This document shows positions 1 through 9,913 of a DNA stretch of 64,000 nt, one piece after another. The notes beneath the pieces were generated by a model. It was not told the origin of the DNA. It ran no database searches and was given only the letters and a program-made list of their open reading frames with translations. The translations under genes were made by a program, and so were the position numbers. Each line of letters starts with the position of its first letter. Position 1 is the first letter of the stretch. The stretch comes from Methanobacteriota archaeon (lineage in GTDB: Archaea; Thermoplasmatota; E2; DHVEG-1), in assembly GCA_026394495.1 (NCBI GenBank), contig JAPKYE010000025.1, positions 1 to 64,000 of the forward strand. Direction: 5' to 3'.

Positions 1-1
1 A

Positions 2-403
2 GCAACATTTGATACCCAGACTTCATCATATATCTGCAACCACTGTTCCATGGATTGTCAGGTTCATCAAGCAACACTGATCGCACAAAAACAACACTAC
101 GACGTCTACATCTTACCTGGTGCATCATGTGTCCGAAAAATATTCCAGAAACACCCGTACACCGGCATCATAGGAGTCGCATGCACAGAAGAACTCAAAC
201 TAGCGATGAACACTCTTGAACAATTCCGCATCCCCACACAAGGCATCCCGCTCATAAAAAACGGATGCTCAGAGACACAATTCAACGTTGAAACCCTACA
301 AAAAACAATGGAGCTTACAGAAAACAAACCCAAAGAAGACCACAAAACAACACAAACACCTCAAATTCTCCCAAAACCATCACCAGCACCTAACGTAGAA
401 TAA
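2..403 (+). CDS. DUF116 family protein, 5'-truncated by window edge
   Basis: Frame of ORF 50..403 is open to base 2 (ATFDTQTSSYICNHCSMDCQVHQ...); Cys-containing segment plus GVACTEEL / GIPLIKNGCSET typical of DUF116. Confidence 0.7.
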   Translation, partial: ATFDTQTSSYICNHCSMDCQVHQATLIAQKQHYDVYILPGASCVRKIFQKHPYTGIIGVACTEELKLAMNTLEQFRIPTQGIPLIKNGCSETQFNVETLQKTMELTENKPKEDHKTTQTPQILPKPSPAPNVE

Positions 404-485
404 TCACACATTTTTTTTAAAATAAACAACAACCATAGAATAAATTCTATAAAGAATTTATAGAGCATATTTGATACCTCAAACC

Positions 486-1865
486 ATGGATGGACGATTC
501 ATCGTTGAACTCATCTTTTTGTTCTCCTGCGCAGTCATGATTTACCTTATTCTCCGACGACCATACCTCTACATCCGCTTAGGTATACGAAGAATCAAAC
601 TCGACACATATTTTCTTGGGGCACTCATCGGACCAATACTCATCGCACTCTTCGGCATACTTAATTACACACAAATCCTGCGCGGACTCCAAGGAGAAGG
701 CGGACTCAACCCATTTGGCATCCTCATTTTATTCCTCTCCATGGTGTTCATGAGCATCTTTTTGGACATCACCGGTTTTTTTGAATACTGCGCCCGACTC
801 GCACTCAAATTCGCAGGAAACTCCGGCAGACGCTTGTATTTCTCCATCTACATCGTGGTTTCCATCCTCACTATTTTTACCTCAAACGATATCATCATCC
901 TCACCTTCACACCATTTATCTACTACTTTGCAAAAAACGCAGAAATAGACCCAATACCCTATCTCATCGCCGAGTTTTTCGCAGCAAACACCTGGAGCAT
1001 GATGCTTTACATAGGTAATCCAACAAACATCCTGCTCGCAGCCTCATTTGATATCCGTTTCTTTGAATATTTCAAATATATGTTTTTACCAGCACTTACC
1101 GCAGGATTCGTCAACATGATACTTCTGTACATAATCTTTCGGAAAAAAGTCAACAAACCAATAAAACATGAAAAAAGTATCAAACCTATTGAGGCGATCA
1201 CCGACCGGTCTGGCGCGTTTCTAGGTTTATGTATCCTTGCAGGATGCATCATCGCACTCGCCATCGCCCCCTATTTTCATATTGATATGTGGATGATATC
1301 GCTTGGATTCGCCATCGCCCTTCTTGTTATCCTACTCATCAGAGACTCCTATCATGCCTTGCTGCGCAAACACATACAAACAAAGCGTTTCGTAGTGAAA
1401 CCAACCCTGCGGAAAATGCCTCTCGCGATCATTCCCTTTGTTCTCGCATTGTTCATCACCGTAGAAGCACTCAGAATCTATGGAATCACGACAGACATCG
1501 GCGTATTCTTCCGAAACATCGTCCAAGGATCACAAACCATCGCAGTATTCCTCTATGGTTTTACATCTGCGTTTACTGCAAACATCCTTAACAACATCCC
1601 GATGACGGTTGCCTATGTCCCTATTGCAAACGCAGCAACCCAGACAACAATGCTTCCTGCGATACTAGCAACAACCATTGGATCAAACCTTGGAGCAAAC
1701 ATAACACCCATCGGAGCACTCGCAGGCATCATGTGGATGAGTATTCTCCGAGAGAAAGATGTGAAAATCACGTTTAAAGAATTTGTTAAATATGGTTTAC
1801 TCATCACACCGATCACGCTTGTCGCATGTTTGGCGGTGCTTGCCCTGGAGTTCATGATCTTCTAA
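486..1865 (+). CDS. ArsB/NhaD-like ion transporter (SLC13/IT superfamily membrane protein)
   Basis: About 460 aa polytopic protein with NPTNILLA and SNDIIILTFTPF motifs; ATG at 486 inside ORF 471..1865. Confidence 0.7.
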   Translation: MDGRFIVELIFLFSCAVMIYLILRRPYLYIRLGIRRIKLDTYFLGALIGPILIALFGILNYTQILRGLQGEGGLNPFGILILFLSMVFMSIFLDITGFFEYCARLALKFAGNSGRRLYFSIYIVVSILTIFTSNDIIILTFTPFIYYFAKNAEIDPIPYLIAEFFAANTWSMMLYIGNPTNILLAASFDIRFFEYFKYMFLPALTAGFVNMILLYIIFRKKVNKPIKHEKSIKPIEAITDRSGAFLGLCILAGCIIALAIAPYFHIDMWMISLGFAIALLVILLIRDSYHALLRKHIQTKRFVVKPTLRKMPLAIIPFVLALFITVEALRIYGITTDIGVFFRNIVQGSQTIAVFLYGFTSAFTANILNNIPMTVAYVPIANAATQTTMLPAILATTIGSNLGANITPIGALAGIMWMSILREKDVKITFKEFVKYGLLITPITLVACLAVLALEFMIF

Positions 1866-3449
1866 CAAAATACGCTTCAACTTCTTCTTCGTATGATAAT
1901 CCCACACAACAGGTACTATTTCCATGGTAAATGGGTTCAATCCAGTCCAATACATACATGAGGAAACAGTCATGGGCGTTGGGGTAAACAACTGGAAATG
2001 CTCGATGTTGGTAAGACCATACTTACGAATTATTTGCTTTAACTGCAGGACCTCACTGAGGGTATCACCAGGGTGACCAATCATGAAATAATACCGTAAC
2101 GATTGTTTTTTCTTCACATTCAGTCTTGTGAAAAAATCAACAAACTCCTCAAATCGTTTGTTGTCTTTGTTCATAAGCATGAGCACTTTTTGTGAGAAAT
2201 GTTCTGGTGCGATTTTCAGACATCCTGAGAGATGATACTCCGATATTTCTCTGATGTATTCCGGACTTTGCAATGCAAGATCATAACGGATGCCGCTACG
2301 GATAAAAATTTTTTTTACGCCAGGTATTTTTCGCGCTTTTCTCAACAACATAAGAAGACGTCTGTGGCTTTTGTCTGCTGATTGACATACAAGACAATTC
2401 TTATAAACAGATTCTTTTTTCTTCGACGACTTAGCGCGAGATGCACAAGAAGTTGGCGCTATGCAATCCATCCCGTACATGTTTGCTGAGGGACCTCCAA
2501 GATCATCGATGTATCCTTTGAACCCAGGATGATGCGTAAGATTTTTTATTTCATCAAGAATGCTTTCTTCAGATCGAGAGATAATTCTTTCCCCTTGATG
2601 AAGTGACAATGAACAGAAATTACAATCACCAAGACATCCACGATGAGTAACCACAGAAAATTTTGCCATAAAAAGCAAAGAACGAGGATGAAGCTTACGC
2701 GAATATGGCAATGAATATATCCAATCAAGAAACTCTGGCGTATATGTTGGATATTTGTACTGCACAAGGTAGTTATTGTCGTATTCCTGCGCCAGGTTTT
2801 TATCATTAGAAAACATCTGCTGCATCACACAGAATTGTTTTGGATCTTTGCAGACTTCATGAAACGACGGCAACACATCAAACGAAGAATCAATATCACG
2901 TCTGATAACACAAGTCCCCTCAATGCCGTTAAGATCTTTTTTTTGCTGTAATCGCTCTGCGATCTCAATGATTTGTTTCTCCCCATTACCATACACAAGG
3001 ATTGAGGCACGAGAATCAAACAAAATACTTTTTCGTATTGCGTTATCCCAGTAATCATAATGCGCAAATCTCCTCAATGATGATTCGATGCCACCGATTA
3101 CGATAGGAACTGTTTTCCAGTACCGTTTCAACGCATTACAATACACAATCACTGCGCGATCCGGCATTTGTGAGACAGAACTATGCTGATCAGTGATCCG
3201 GCTGTGTTTCATCGGCGTATAATTATTAAGCATACTATCCAGAGAACCTGAAGTTACACCAAAACATAAATTCGGCTCACCTAACTGCGTAAAATCATCT
3301 TTTGCTATTGGTTTTTCTATTATTCCTACCGAAAATCCCTTTGCATCAAGGATGCGAGCGATCACACCCACCGGAGATAAAGGATGATCATCATAATACT
3401 CCCCTGTAACGAGGATGATGTCGAAATTGTTACCATTTTTTGCAATCAT
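1797..3449 (-). CDS. YgiQ-family radical SAM protein (UPF0313)
   Basis: FDIILVTGEYYDDHPLSPVGVIARILDAKGFSVGII N-terminus; radical SAM CX3CX2C (HRGCLGDCNFCSL). Confidence 0.85.
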   Translation of the reverse strand: MIAKNGNNFDIILVTGEYYDDHPLSPVGVIARILDAKGFSVGIIEKPIAKDDFTQLGEPNLCFGVTSGSLDSMLNNYTPMKHSRITDQHSSVSQMPDRAVIVYCNALKRYWKTVPIVIGGIESSLRRFAHYDYWDNAIRKSILFDSRASILVYGNGEKQIIEIAERLQQKKDLNGIEGTCVIRRDIDSSFDVLPSFHEVCKDPKQFCVMQQMFSNDKNLAQEYDNNYLVQYKYPTYTPEFLDWIYSLPYSRKLHPRSLLFMAKFSVVTHRGCLGDCNFCSLSLHQGERIISRSEESILDEIKNLTHHPGFKGYIDDLGGPSANMYGMDCIAPTSCASRAKSSKKKESVYKNCLVCQSADKSHRRLLMLLRKARKIPGVKKIFIRSGIRYDLALQSPEYIREISEYHLSGCLKIAPEHFSQKVLMLMNKDNKRFEEFVDFFTRLNVKKKQSLRYYFMIGHPGDTLSEVLQLKQIIRKYGLTNIEHFQLFTPTPMTVSSCMYWTGLNPFTMEIVPVVWDYHTKKKLKRILLEDHELQGKHRQTCDKRDRCDE

Positions 3450-3556
3450 AATTGTAGTCGTCTTATCACTTTTAGATATATAAACATTATAAACACAATA
3501 CAAAACAGTGTTTTTACAGGAAAGATTCTTTAACTTACGCAGTCTTTTCCTTGCGC

Positions 3557-4345
3557 ATGACTGATATTTTTCTTACAAACGACGACGGATATCGATCAGC
3601 AGGTTTTGTTCCAATGCTTTCTGAACTCTCAACACTTGGAACGGTCACTGCACTAGCACCAAATCGCGAGAGAAGCTGGATCGGAAAAGGAATCACCACA
3701 AAAAAAGAACTCAGAATACAACCGCGAAGAAGAAATGGTTTTGATCTGCTGACGCTGAATGGGACTCCTGCGGATTGCGTACAGATTGGGATTCATAACG
3801 TGCTTGCAAAAAAACCTGATCTTGTGATATCTGGGATTAATCTAGGGGAGAATGTTGGTCACGCAAGAATACTTAGCTCAGGGACCGTGGGAGCAGCAAT
3901 GGAAGCATCTTTTTACGGCATCCCTGCGATAGCCTCATCTCTTTCAATCCCCAGGGAACTAAAAAAAACAACGAATCTTTTCCATGTAAAAAACTATTGT
4001 TTGTTTCGAAACGCAGCGAAGATCACAAGCAAACTTGCAGGAATTTTGCTAAAGAATACGTTCGAATGTGTTGATCTGTTTTGTGTAAATATTCCTTTTG
4101 ATGCAACCGTCGATACAAAGATTTCTGTTACAAAACCGTTTCAAGACCCCTATGGTCCACTGTTCCACCAACACGGATCAGGGTTTATCCATCACGTACC
4201 ATCGTTCGAAGAAAAAAATCTACATGAAGGAACAGATTACAACGCGGTATGCGAAGGAAATATTTCTGTTACACCCATCAATCTAGCGTTAGTATCAGAT
4301 CATTCGCTTTCTTTTGCATCATGCATTCTTAAAAAAGAATGGTGA
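3557..4345 (+). CDS. surE: 5'/3'-nucleotidase SurE
   Basis: ILxTNDDGYxSxG, LAPNRERSWIGKGIT, NGTPADCVQIG, SGINLGENVG motifs. Confidence 0.92.
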   Translation: MTDIFLTNDDGYRSAGFVPMLSELSTLGTVTALAPNRERSWIGKGITTKKELRIQPRRRNGFDLLTLNGTPADCVQIGIHNVLAKKPDLVISGINLGENVGHARILSSGTVGAAMEASFYGIPAIASSLSIPRELKKTTNLFHVKNYCLFRNAAKITSKLAGILLKNTFECVDLFCVNIPFDATVDTKISVTKPFQDPYGPLFHQHGSGFIHHVPSFEEKNLHEGTDYNAVCEGNISVTPINLALVSDHSLSFASCILKKEW

Positions 4346-4362
4346 CAAAAAAAAATGATTTT

Positions 4363-5517
4363 TTATGGAACGAAGAAGAACGCTATTGCAATAATTGCAT
4401 AGACGCTGATGAGTTGTGCACCCTCAAGCCAGTTGCATCGTCCATCAGCAGAAAGATAATTGACGATAAGCACAGCGAGAATAAGAGCAAGAATCTCAAA
4501 AGGAGTAAAGACTAAAGAAAAATTAAACCCAAAGATTTGACTGATGAGTAGAAGGATCGGGATGACAAACAATGCTATCTGTATCGCACTGCTCAGACCA
4601 ATTTCGATGGAGATATCCAGTTTATTTTCTCGGGCAAAATGAACTGCAGTGGTTTTTTCCGCTATGTTAGTGATAATCGCAATGATCACGATTCCGATGA
4701 AGGTTTTTGTAATACCAATTGTTTCCGCTGCAGATTCAATTCCTGTGACAAGAAATTCAGATTCGATAGAAACAATAACGATCGATAACAAAAGGATAAA
4801 AGCCGCGAGTCTAACACTCATTGTTACTTTCTCATGTGTTGCTTTCATTTCATCGCTTGCATCAAAAAGATCTTTATGCGTTCGTAAGGAAAAAATCAAT
4901 CCTGCAATATAAATTCCAGCAAGAACAACAGCGACAGCAATACCCAACATCTGACCATGGTTTTCACCCTTCATGATGTTTACATCAAATAAGAAATTAT
5001 AGACACTAGGGATGGACAACCCTGCGATAACAATAATCAACATCGTAGAAGAAACCGCGATCGTCTCATTGTTGAACCGCTGATTTTTATACCGCAGACC
5101 TCCAAAAAAGATGCTTAATCCAACCAGAAGTAACATGTTTCCAATGATACTTCCAATAATTGATGCCTGTACGACCATTGCTAAACCCTTGCTCAATGCA
5201 ATAATCGCGATGATTAACTCTATAGCATTACCAAATGTTGCAGAGAAAAGACCACTGACGGTTGGATTTGTCTGAAGCGATATTTCTTTTGTCGCATATC
5301 CCATGAAACGCGCAAGTGGGATAATTGATAAAATCGATGTGATAAAGGTCATGGTTTTATTATCAGTGAATAACGCAAAGTAGATACTAATCGGGATAAA
5401 AATCAGCATCCCATAGAAGAATTTTCCAATTCGTATGGCACGGATAATCCGTTGAATAACCGTGAAAAAATGGACGTTGCTTTCCATTTTCTTTTTGGTG
5501 ACAATAAAAGGAATCAT
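4363..5517 (-). CDS. Calcium/proton exchanger (CaCA family, Cax-like)
   Basis: Polytopic protein with GNAIELIIAIIAL and IITNIAEKTTAVHFA alpha-repeat motifs. Confidence 0.85.
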   Translation of the reverse strand: MIPFIVTKKKMESNVHFFTVIQRIIRAIRIGKFFYGMLIFIPISIYFALFTDNKTMTFITSILSIIPLARFMGYATKEISLQTNPTVSGLFSATFGNAIELIIAIIALSKGLAMVVQASIIGSIIGNMLLLVGLSIFFGGLRYKNQRFNNETIAVSSTMLIIVIAGLSIPSVYNFLFDVNIMKGENHGQMLGIAVAVVLAGIYIAGLIFSLRTHKDLFDASDEMKATHEKVTMSVRLAAFILLLSIVIVSIESEFLVTGIESAAETIGITKTFIGIVIIAIITNIAEKTTAVHFARENKLDISIEIGLSSAIQIALFVIPILLLISQIFGFNFSLVFTPFEILALILAVLIVNYLSADGRCNWLEGAQLISVYAIIAIAFFFVP

Positions 5518-5654
5518 TCATAACGTAATGAGAAAATGGGTACTTTAATTATTCGAAAAATGATAACCCACCATTACAAAAAAACAAAAAATAAAAAAAA
5601 ACAGGTTGTTCTTTTCCTTTTTCCCTTACTTCACTATACTATATGTTGGCGAAA

Positions 5655-6233
5655 TTATTTTTTCTCCATATAATCCCAATGTTTATACATCTCGATTCTT
5701 TCATCTTTATGCGAAGATTTCTCAATGCTTTCTGATGAGAACATATCAAGCAGATTTCCTTCAATATCACGGACAAGAATACCAGATTCATCCTCATTAT
5801 AATCAGTGGTATACAACTTTCCCCCTTTGGAGATCACGCCGTCTTCTACATTATACACCGGTTTTTTCTCCATCATGATCTCAGAGTCATAATCCAAAAT
5901 ATCATCTAATTTTTTTAACTTATATGCATCCTCAGCCATCCCGATCATCGTTCGAAACATCTGGATTTTTTTCACATCAGATACCCCGGAGATCTGATCC
6001 TGCAGATTTGAAATCACCGCAGGGATCTCTTGTGGTTGAATTTCTAAAAGTATTTTTTTCCAGAACCAGTTATACAGTTTACTGCCTCTTGCGTTGACGT
6101 GCTCTGGAGGGTTATCAGGATAAAGTATTATACGACCGTTCAACGTCCGATGCTGTTTTCTCCACAAAGATCGTTTCCGATCCAGCTCCTTTTTACCATC
6201 GGTTTTCGTAGTATGTTTCTTGGAAGACATAGA
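5655..6233 (-). CDS. Hypothetical archaeal protein
   Basis: 195-aa ORF, charged and lysine-rich, long uninterrupted frame. Confidence 0.55.
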   Translation of the reverse strand, partial: SMSSKKHTTKTDGKKELDRKRSLWRKQHRTLNGRIILYPDNPPEHVNARGSKLYNWFWKKILLEIQPQEIPAVISNLQDQISGVSDVKKIQMFRTMIGMAEDAYKLKKLDDILDYDSEIMMEKKPVYNVEDGVISKGGKLYTTDYNEDESGILVRDIEGNLLDMFSSESIEKSSHKDERIEMYKHWDYMEKK

Positions 6234-6423
6234 ACCCATCATCCTCTACTAATTATGTAAGGTAGTTACGCAGTTAAAAATGTTACTGAACATACGTGAT
6301 ACTGAGAACCACAACCTCATATAACAGACAGAATACGAAAACACACAAATACGTGGATACCGACTCTTTAAATACTCTCAATATATTAACAATTGATTGT
6401 TTTTTTCTTATGGGAGTGAGTAC

Positions 6424-7632
6424 ATGATCATTGAACCAGATTTCTCTAATGAACTCTTCTCCGTCATACAACTGGTTCTCAGAGAAAACAAACATGCGGC
6501 ACGGTTAATCAGTACAACACTGAAAAAAAACATTTTGTGGACAACAAGTCAAAAAGCATGTTTCTCCGATACCGTGTATGACATCATCCGATGGTGGCGG
6601 CTCCTCTGGTATGTTCTCGATCAAGAACCATCGTTTCAGAAACAAGATGTACACAAACTACTTTTAGTCTACCAAATATTGTTTGGAGATCAAAACTCTC
6701 AGACTAATTCATTTACAACTGAGGAACATGCTATTATTAAAAAACGGTTCAACGATGCAGAAAACAGTCGCGCTGTACGCGAATCCATCCCAGATTGGCT
6801 TGATGCGGTCTGCAATAAAGAACTGGGGGACCGATGGGAACAAGAGATTCATGCCTTAAACAAAAAACCAGTCGTTGCGATTCGTACAAATACCATTCAC
6901 ATCACAAAACCTGATCTCAAGGACATGCTAGCAAAAAAAGGAATAGAAACACAAAACGTTGAATTCGCACCCGAGGCACTAGTCCTAGACAAAAAACAAA
7001 ATGTGTTTACGCTCACCGAGTTTCAGGAAGGACTCTTCGAAGTCCAAGACCCTGCATCTCAAGCGGTTTGTCGTTTTCTTGACCCAAAACCCGGGATGAC
7101 CACAGTTGATGCCTGCGCAGGAGAAGGCGGTAAAACATTACATATAGCAAGTCTCATGAACAACAAAGGAGTAGTCATAGCTCTTGATACCGAACCATGG
7201 AAACTATCTGAACTGAAACGCAGGGCAAAACGCGCAGGACTCAACAACATTGAGACCAGACCAATAACTTCCTCCAAAGTATACAAACGACTCAACAATC
7301 GCTGCGACCGACTGCTCCTTGATGTCCCCTGCTCAGGCCTTGGAGTACTACGCAGAAAACCACAGATCCGCTGGAACCTTCAACCTGATTCATTGAAACG
7401 ATTGCATAGTTTACAAGCTACACTGCTGGAACGATATACACCCATCCTGAAACCAAAAGGACGCATGGTGTATGCCAGCTGCAGCATTCTTCCCTCAGAA
7501 GGAGAACAACAAATAAAGCAGTTTCTCACAAACCACATAGAACAATATCGACTCCTTGAAGAAAAACGATTTTCGCCGTCAACTGATGGATTTGACGGGT
7601 TTTATATGGCGTTACTAGAAAGAATATCATAA
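6424..7632 (+). CDS. RsmB/NOP2/Sun-family RNA m5C methyltransferase
   Basis: DACAGEGGKTLHIASLM, LLDVPCSGLGVLRRKP, ASCSILPSEGE motifs. Confidence 0.9.
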   Translation: MIIEPDFSNELFSVIQLVLRENKHAARLISTTLKKNILWTTSQKACFSDTVYDIIRWWRLLWYVLDQEPSFQKQDVHKLLLVYQILFGDQNSQTNSFTTEEHAIIKKRFNDAENSRAVRESIPDWLDAVCNKELGDRWEQEIHALNKKPVVAIRTNTIHITKPDLKDMLAKKGIETQNVEFAPEALVLDKKQNVFTLTEFQEGLFEVQDPASQAVCRFLDPKPGMTTVDACAGEGGKTLHIASLMNNKGVVIALDTEPWKLSELKRRAKRAGLNNIETRPITSSKVYKRLNNRCDRLLLDVPCSGLGVLRRKPQIRWNLQPDSLKRLHSLQATLLERYTPILKPKGRMVYASCSILPSEGEQQIKQFLTNHIEQYRLLEEKRFSPSTDGFDGFYMALLERIS

Positions 7633-7774
7633 CACTGACCGATGAATGCAAACAGAAAAAAAACAAGATGTTTTATTGGGATTTTCATACCTATGCTTTA
7701 TAAACATCACCATCCGAATATTTTAAATCCTTTTCTTTGATACACAGCCCCAAAGAAATAAAGGTGAAAAAAAT

Positions 7775-8890
7775 ATGACGAAACGTGTATACAACTTTTA
7801 TGCAGGCCCCGCAACATTACCACTTCCGGTTTTACAGAAAGCACAAGAAGAACTCCTTGATTTCAAAGGAACAGGAATGTCTGTTCTTGAAATCTCCCAT
7901 CGATCAAAAGAATACGGTGAAACACACACGCAAGCATCACAACTATTACGAGAATTAATGGGGATTCCGTCCGACTACAAAATCCTCTGGTTGCAAGGCG
8001 GTGCATCCACCCAGTTTTTTATGGTCCCCTTAAACCTTCAGGTGAAAGGAAAACCGATGGAATACGTACAAACAGGAGCATGGTCAAACAAAGCAATCAA
8101 AGAAGCAAAACTCTACGGTGACGTAAAAATCGCTGCTACTTCAGAAGACAAAAAATATTCATACATCCCTAAAGGCGTAAAATTCAGCGAAAATGCTGCC
8201 TATGCCCACATCACAGGAAATGAAACAATAGGAGGAATCGAATGGCATGAAACACCAAAAACCCCAAATGGTGTTCCTCTTGTCTGCGACATGTCCTCCA
8301 ATTTCATGGATAAAGTCGTTGATGTAAAAAAATTTGGTGTGATCTATGCTGGAGCACAGAAAAACCTAGGGCCCGCTGGAGTCACTATTGCAATCATACG
8401 CGAAGATCTTTTAACAAGAGTGCCGGAGAACACACCAACGATGCTTAAATGGAAGATTCATGCTGATAAAGACTCATTGTATAACACCTGTCCGTCATTT
8501 GCGATCTACATCTGCAAACTCGTGCTTGACCATCTGAAAAGTCTAGGTGGGATTGCTGCAATCGAAAAAACCAACCATAAAAAAGCAAAAATCATCTATG
8601 ACATCATTGACAAATCAAGTGGGTTTTATCGCGGCGTCGCATCCCCTGAATCCCGATCACTCATGAACCTTACCTTTAACCTTTCAACACCAGAACTTGA
8701 AGAAAAATGTGTCGCAGAAGCAAAAAAACGCAGTCTAATCGGACTTAAAGGACACCGAGACGTTGGCGGCATGCGTGCATCGCTCTACAATGCGATGAGC
8801 CTAGAAGGAACACAAAAACTTGCCGAGTTTCTCACAGAGTTTCAGGAGCAAAACGAAAAAACATCGACGATCGTTTCAAAACAACTCTAA
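7775..8890 (+). CDS. serC: Phosphoserine aminotransferase
   Basis: YNFYAGPATLPLPVLQKAQEEL, WLQGGASTQFFMVP, GAQKNLGPAG. Confidence 0.93.
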   Translation: MTKRVYNFYAGPATLPLPVLQKAQEELLDFKGTGMSVLEISHRSKEYGETHTQASQLLRELMGIPSDYKILWLQGGASTQFFMVPLNLQVKGKPMEYVQTGAWSNKAIKEAKLYGDVKIAATSEDKKYSYIPKGVKFSENAAYAHITGNETIGGIEWHETPKTPNGVPLVCDMSSNFMDKVVDVKKFGVIYAGAQKNLGPAGVTIAIIREDLLTRVPENTPTMLKWKIHADKDSLYNTCPSFAIYICKLVLDHLKSLGGIAAIEKTNHKKAKIIYDIIDKSSGFYRGVASPESRSLMNLTFNLSTPELEEKCVAEAKKRSLIGLKGHRDVGGMRASLYNAMSLEGTQKLAEFLTEFQEQNEKTSTIVSKQL

Positions 8891-8929
8891 TATAGTTACA
8901 ATAGAAACATCGTTAGGAATACTTTCGGC

Positions 8930-9030
8930 GACCCCCATCTTACATATATAAACAAACAACAACATACAATGAATTAATTTGACGTAAGATACTGGGGGAT
9001 AATGCCAGCCCCGTCATACGCTGGCATTTC
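8930..9030. ncRNA. Candidate structured noncoding segment between serC and rnhB
   Basis: CCCCCATCTTAC (8932-8943) pairs with GTAAGAT-act-GGGGG (8984-8998); ATGCCAGC/GCTGGCAT hairpin (9002-9027). Confidence 0.35.
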
Positions 9031-9045
9031 TGCCACATTTATTTT

Positions 9046-9702
9046 TTAAAATTCATCAAGTTTTTTGGTTTTTTGAATATTCATAAGATTTCGGGCGGTC
9101 TGCCAGGAACGTCTGACGTGTGGAGGGAGATCTCCATATGTTTCAACCCATTTTTTCAGGAATTTTTGTGTCATTGGATCTGATGGGTACCCGCTACCCA
9201 GAGGAATATCTAATTTTTTTTCCAGCTCAAGAGCAATTATTCGTACCTGCTCATCTCGTATTGTTTTTGCAAGAATTGATGCCGCACTTACCACAGGGTA
9301 GATTTCATCTGCTTTATGTTTTGAGATGATTGTTGGTTTGAACGAAAGTTTGGATAAAATATCTTTTCCAAAACGAGCCTCATTTACATCAGCAGCATCG
9401 ACATAACAGATATCTGGTTTGAGCTTCTCAATAATTTTACTGAAAATATGTACTTCAAGTTCGTTGAGCGTCATCACCTTTCGCAACTCATCGATATCCG
9501 CTGCAGGGATACTGATGAACTCGTATTTTTCTACGATTTTTTTGATGTATTTTGCATAAAGTTCGCGCCGTTTAGGCGTTAGTTTTTTAGAATCCCGAAC
9601 ACCTATTTTGATTAGTTCAGAATCGTCTATGATGTTCACGCCAGCAACAACAAGTGGACCAAAAATTGGACCACGTCCCGCTTCATCCGCGCCGCAGATC
9701 AT
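9046..9702 (-). CDS. rnhB: Ribonuclease HII
   Basis: CGADEAGRGPIFGPLVVAG, DSKKLTPKRR, VSAASILAKTIRD, SGYPSDP. Confidence 0.95.
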   Translation of the reverse strand: MICGADEAGRGPIFGPLVVAGVNIIDDSELIKIGVRDSKKLTPKRRELYAKYIKKIVEKYEFISIPAADIDELRKVMTLNELEVHIFSKIIEKLKPDICYVDAADVNEARFGKDILSKLSFKPTIISKHKADEIYPVVSAASILAKTIRDEQVRIIALELEKKLDIPLGSGYPSDPMTQKFLKKWVETYGDLPPHVRRSWQTARNLMNIQKTKKLDEF

Positions 9703-9799
9703 ACAAACTTGTGTAACAGTCTGGAGTAAAAAGAGATTACGTATATCAGGAACAGATAGTCAGGTTTTTATCAGAGAACTCTATTTCAGCCTTTCATAT

Positions 9800-9873
9800 G
9801 CCGCCGTAGCTTAGCCCGGTTGAGCGGCTGATTCGTAATCAGCAGGTCGAGGGTCCAAATCCCTTCGGCGGCT
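9800..9873 (+). tRNA. tRNA-Thr (anticodon CGT)
   Basis: Acceptor GCCGCCG/CGGCGGC, anticodon stem-loop GCTGA-TTCGTAA-TCAGC, T-arm GGGTCCAAATCCC, discriminator T. Confidence 0.92.
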
Positions 9874-9874
9874 T
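9859..9874 (+). repeat. att direct repeat, left (within tRNA-Thr 3' end)
   Basis: ATCCCTTCGGCGGCTT identical to 18031-18046. Confidence 0.9.
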
Positions 9875-9913
9875 CCGACATAAAGTATATATTACTATCA
9901 CAATATTCTACTT

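Noticed and set aside
1332-1855. Antisense ORFs within the transporter and other long genes
   Set aside because: They lie opposite strongly coding frames with recognised motifs; typical spurious six-frame ORFs.
1797-1865. 69-bp tail-to-tail overlap of transporter and YgiQ genes
   Set aside because: Convergent overlaps of this size are common in compact genomes and both frames look intact.
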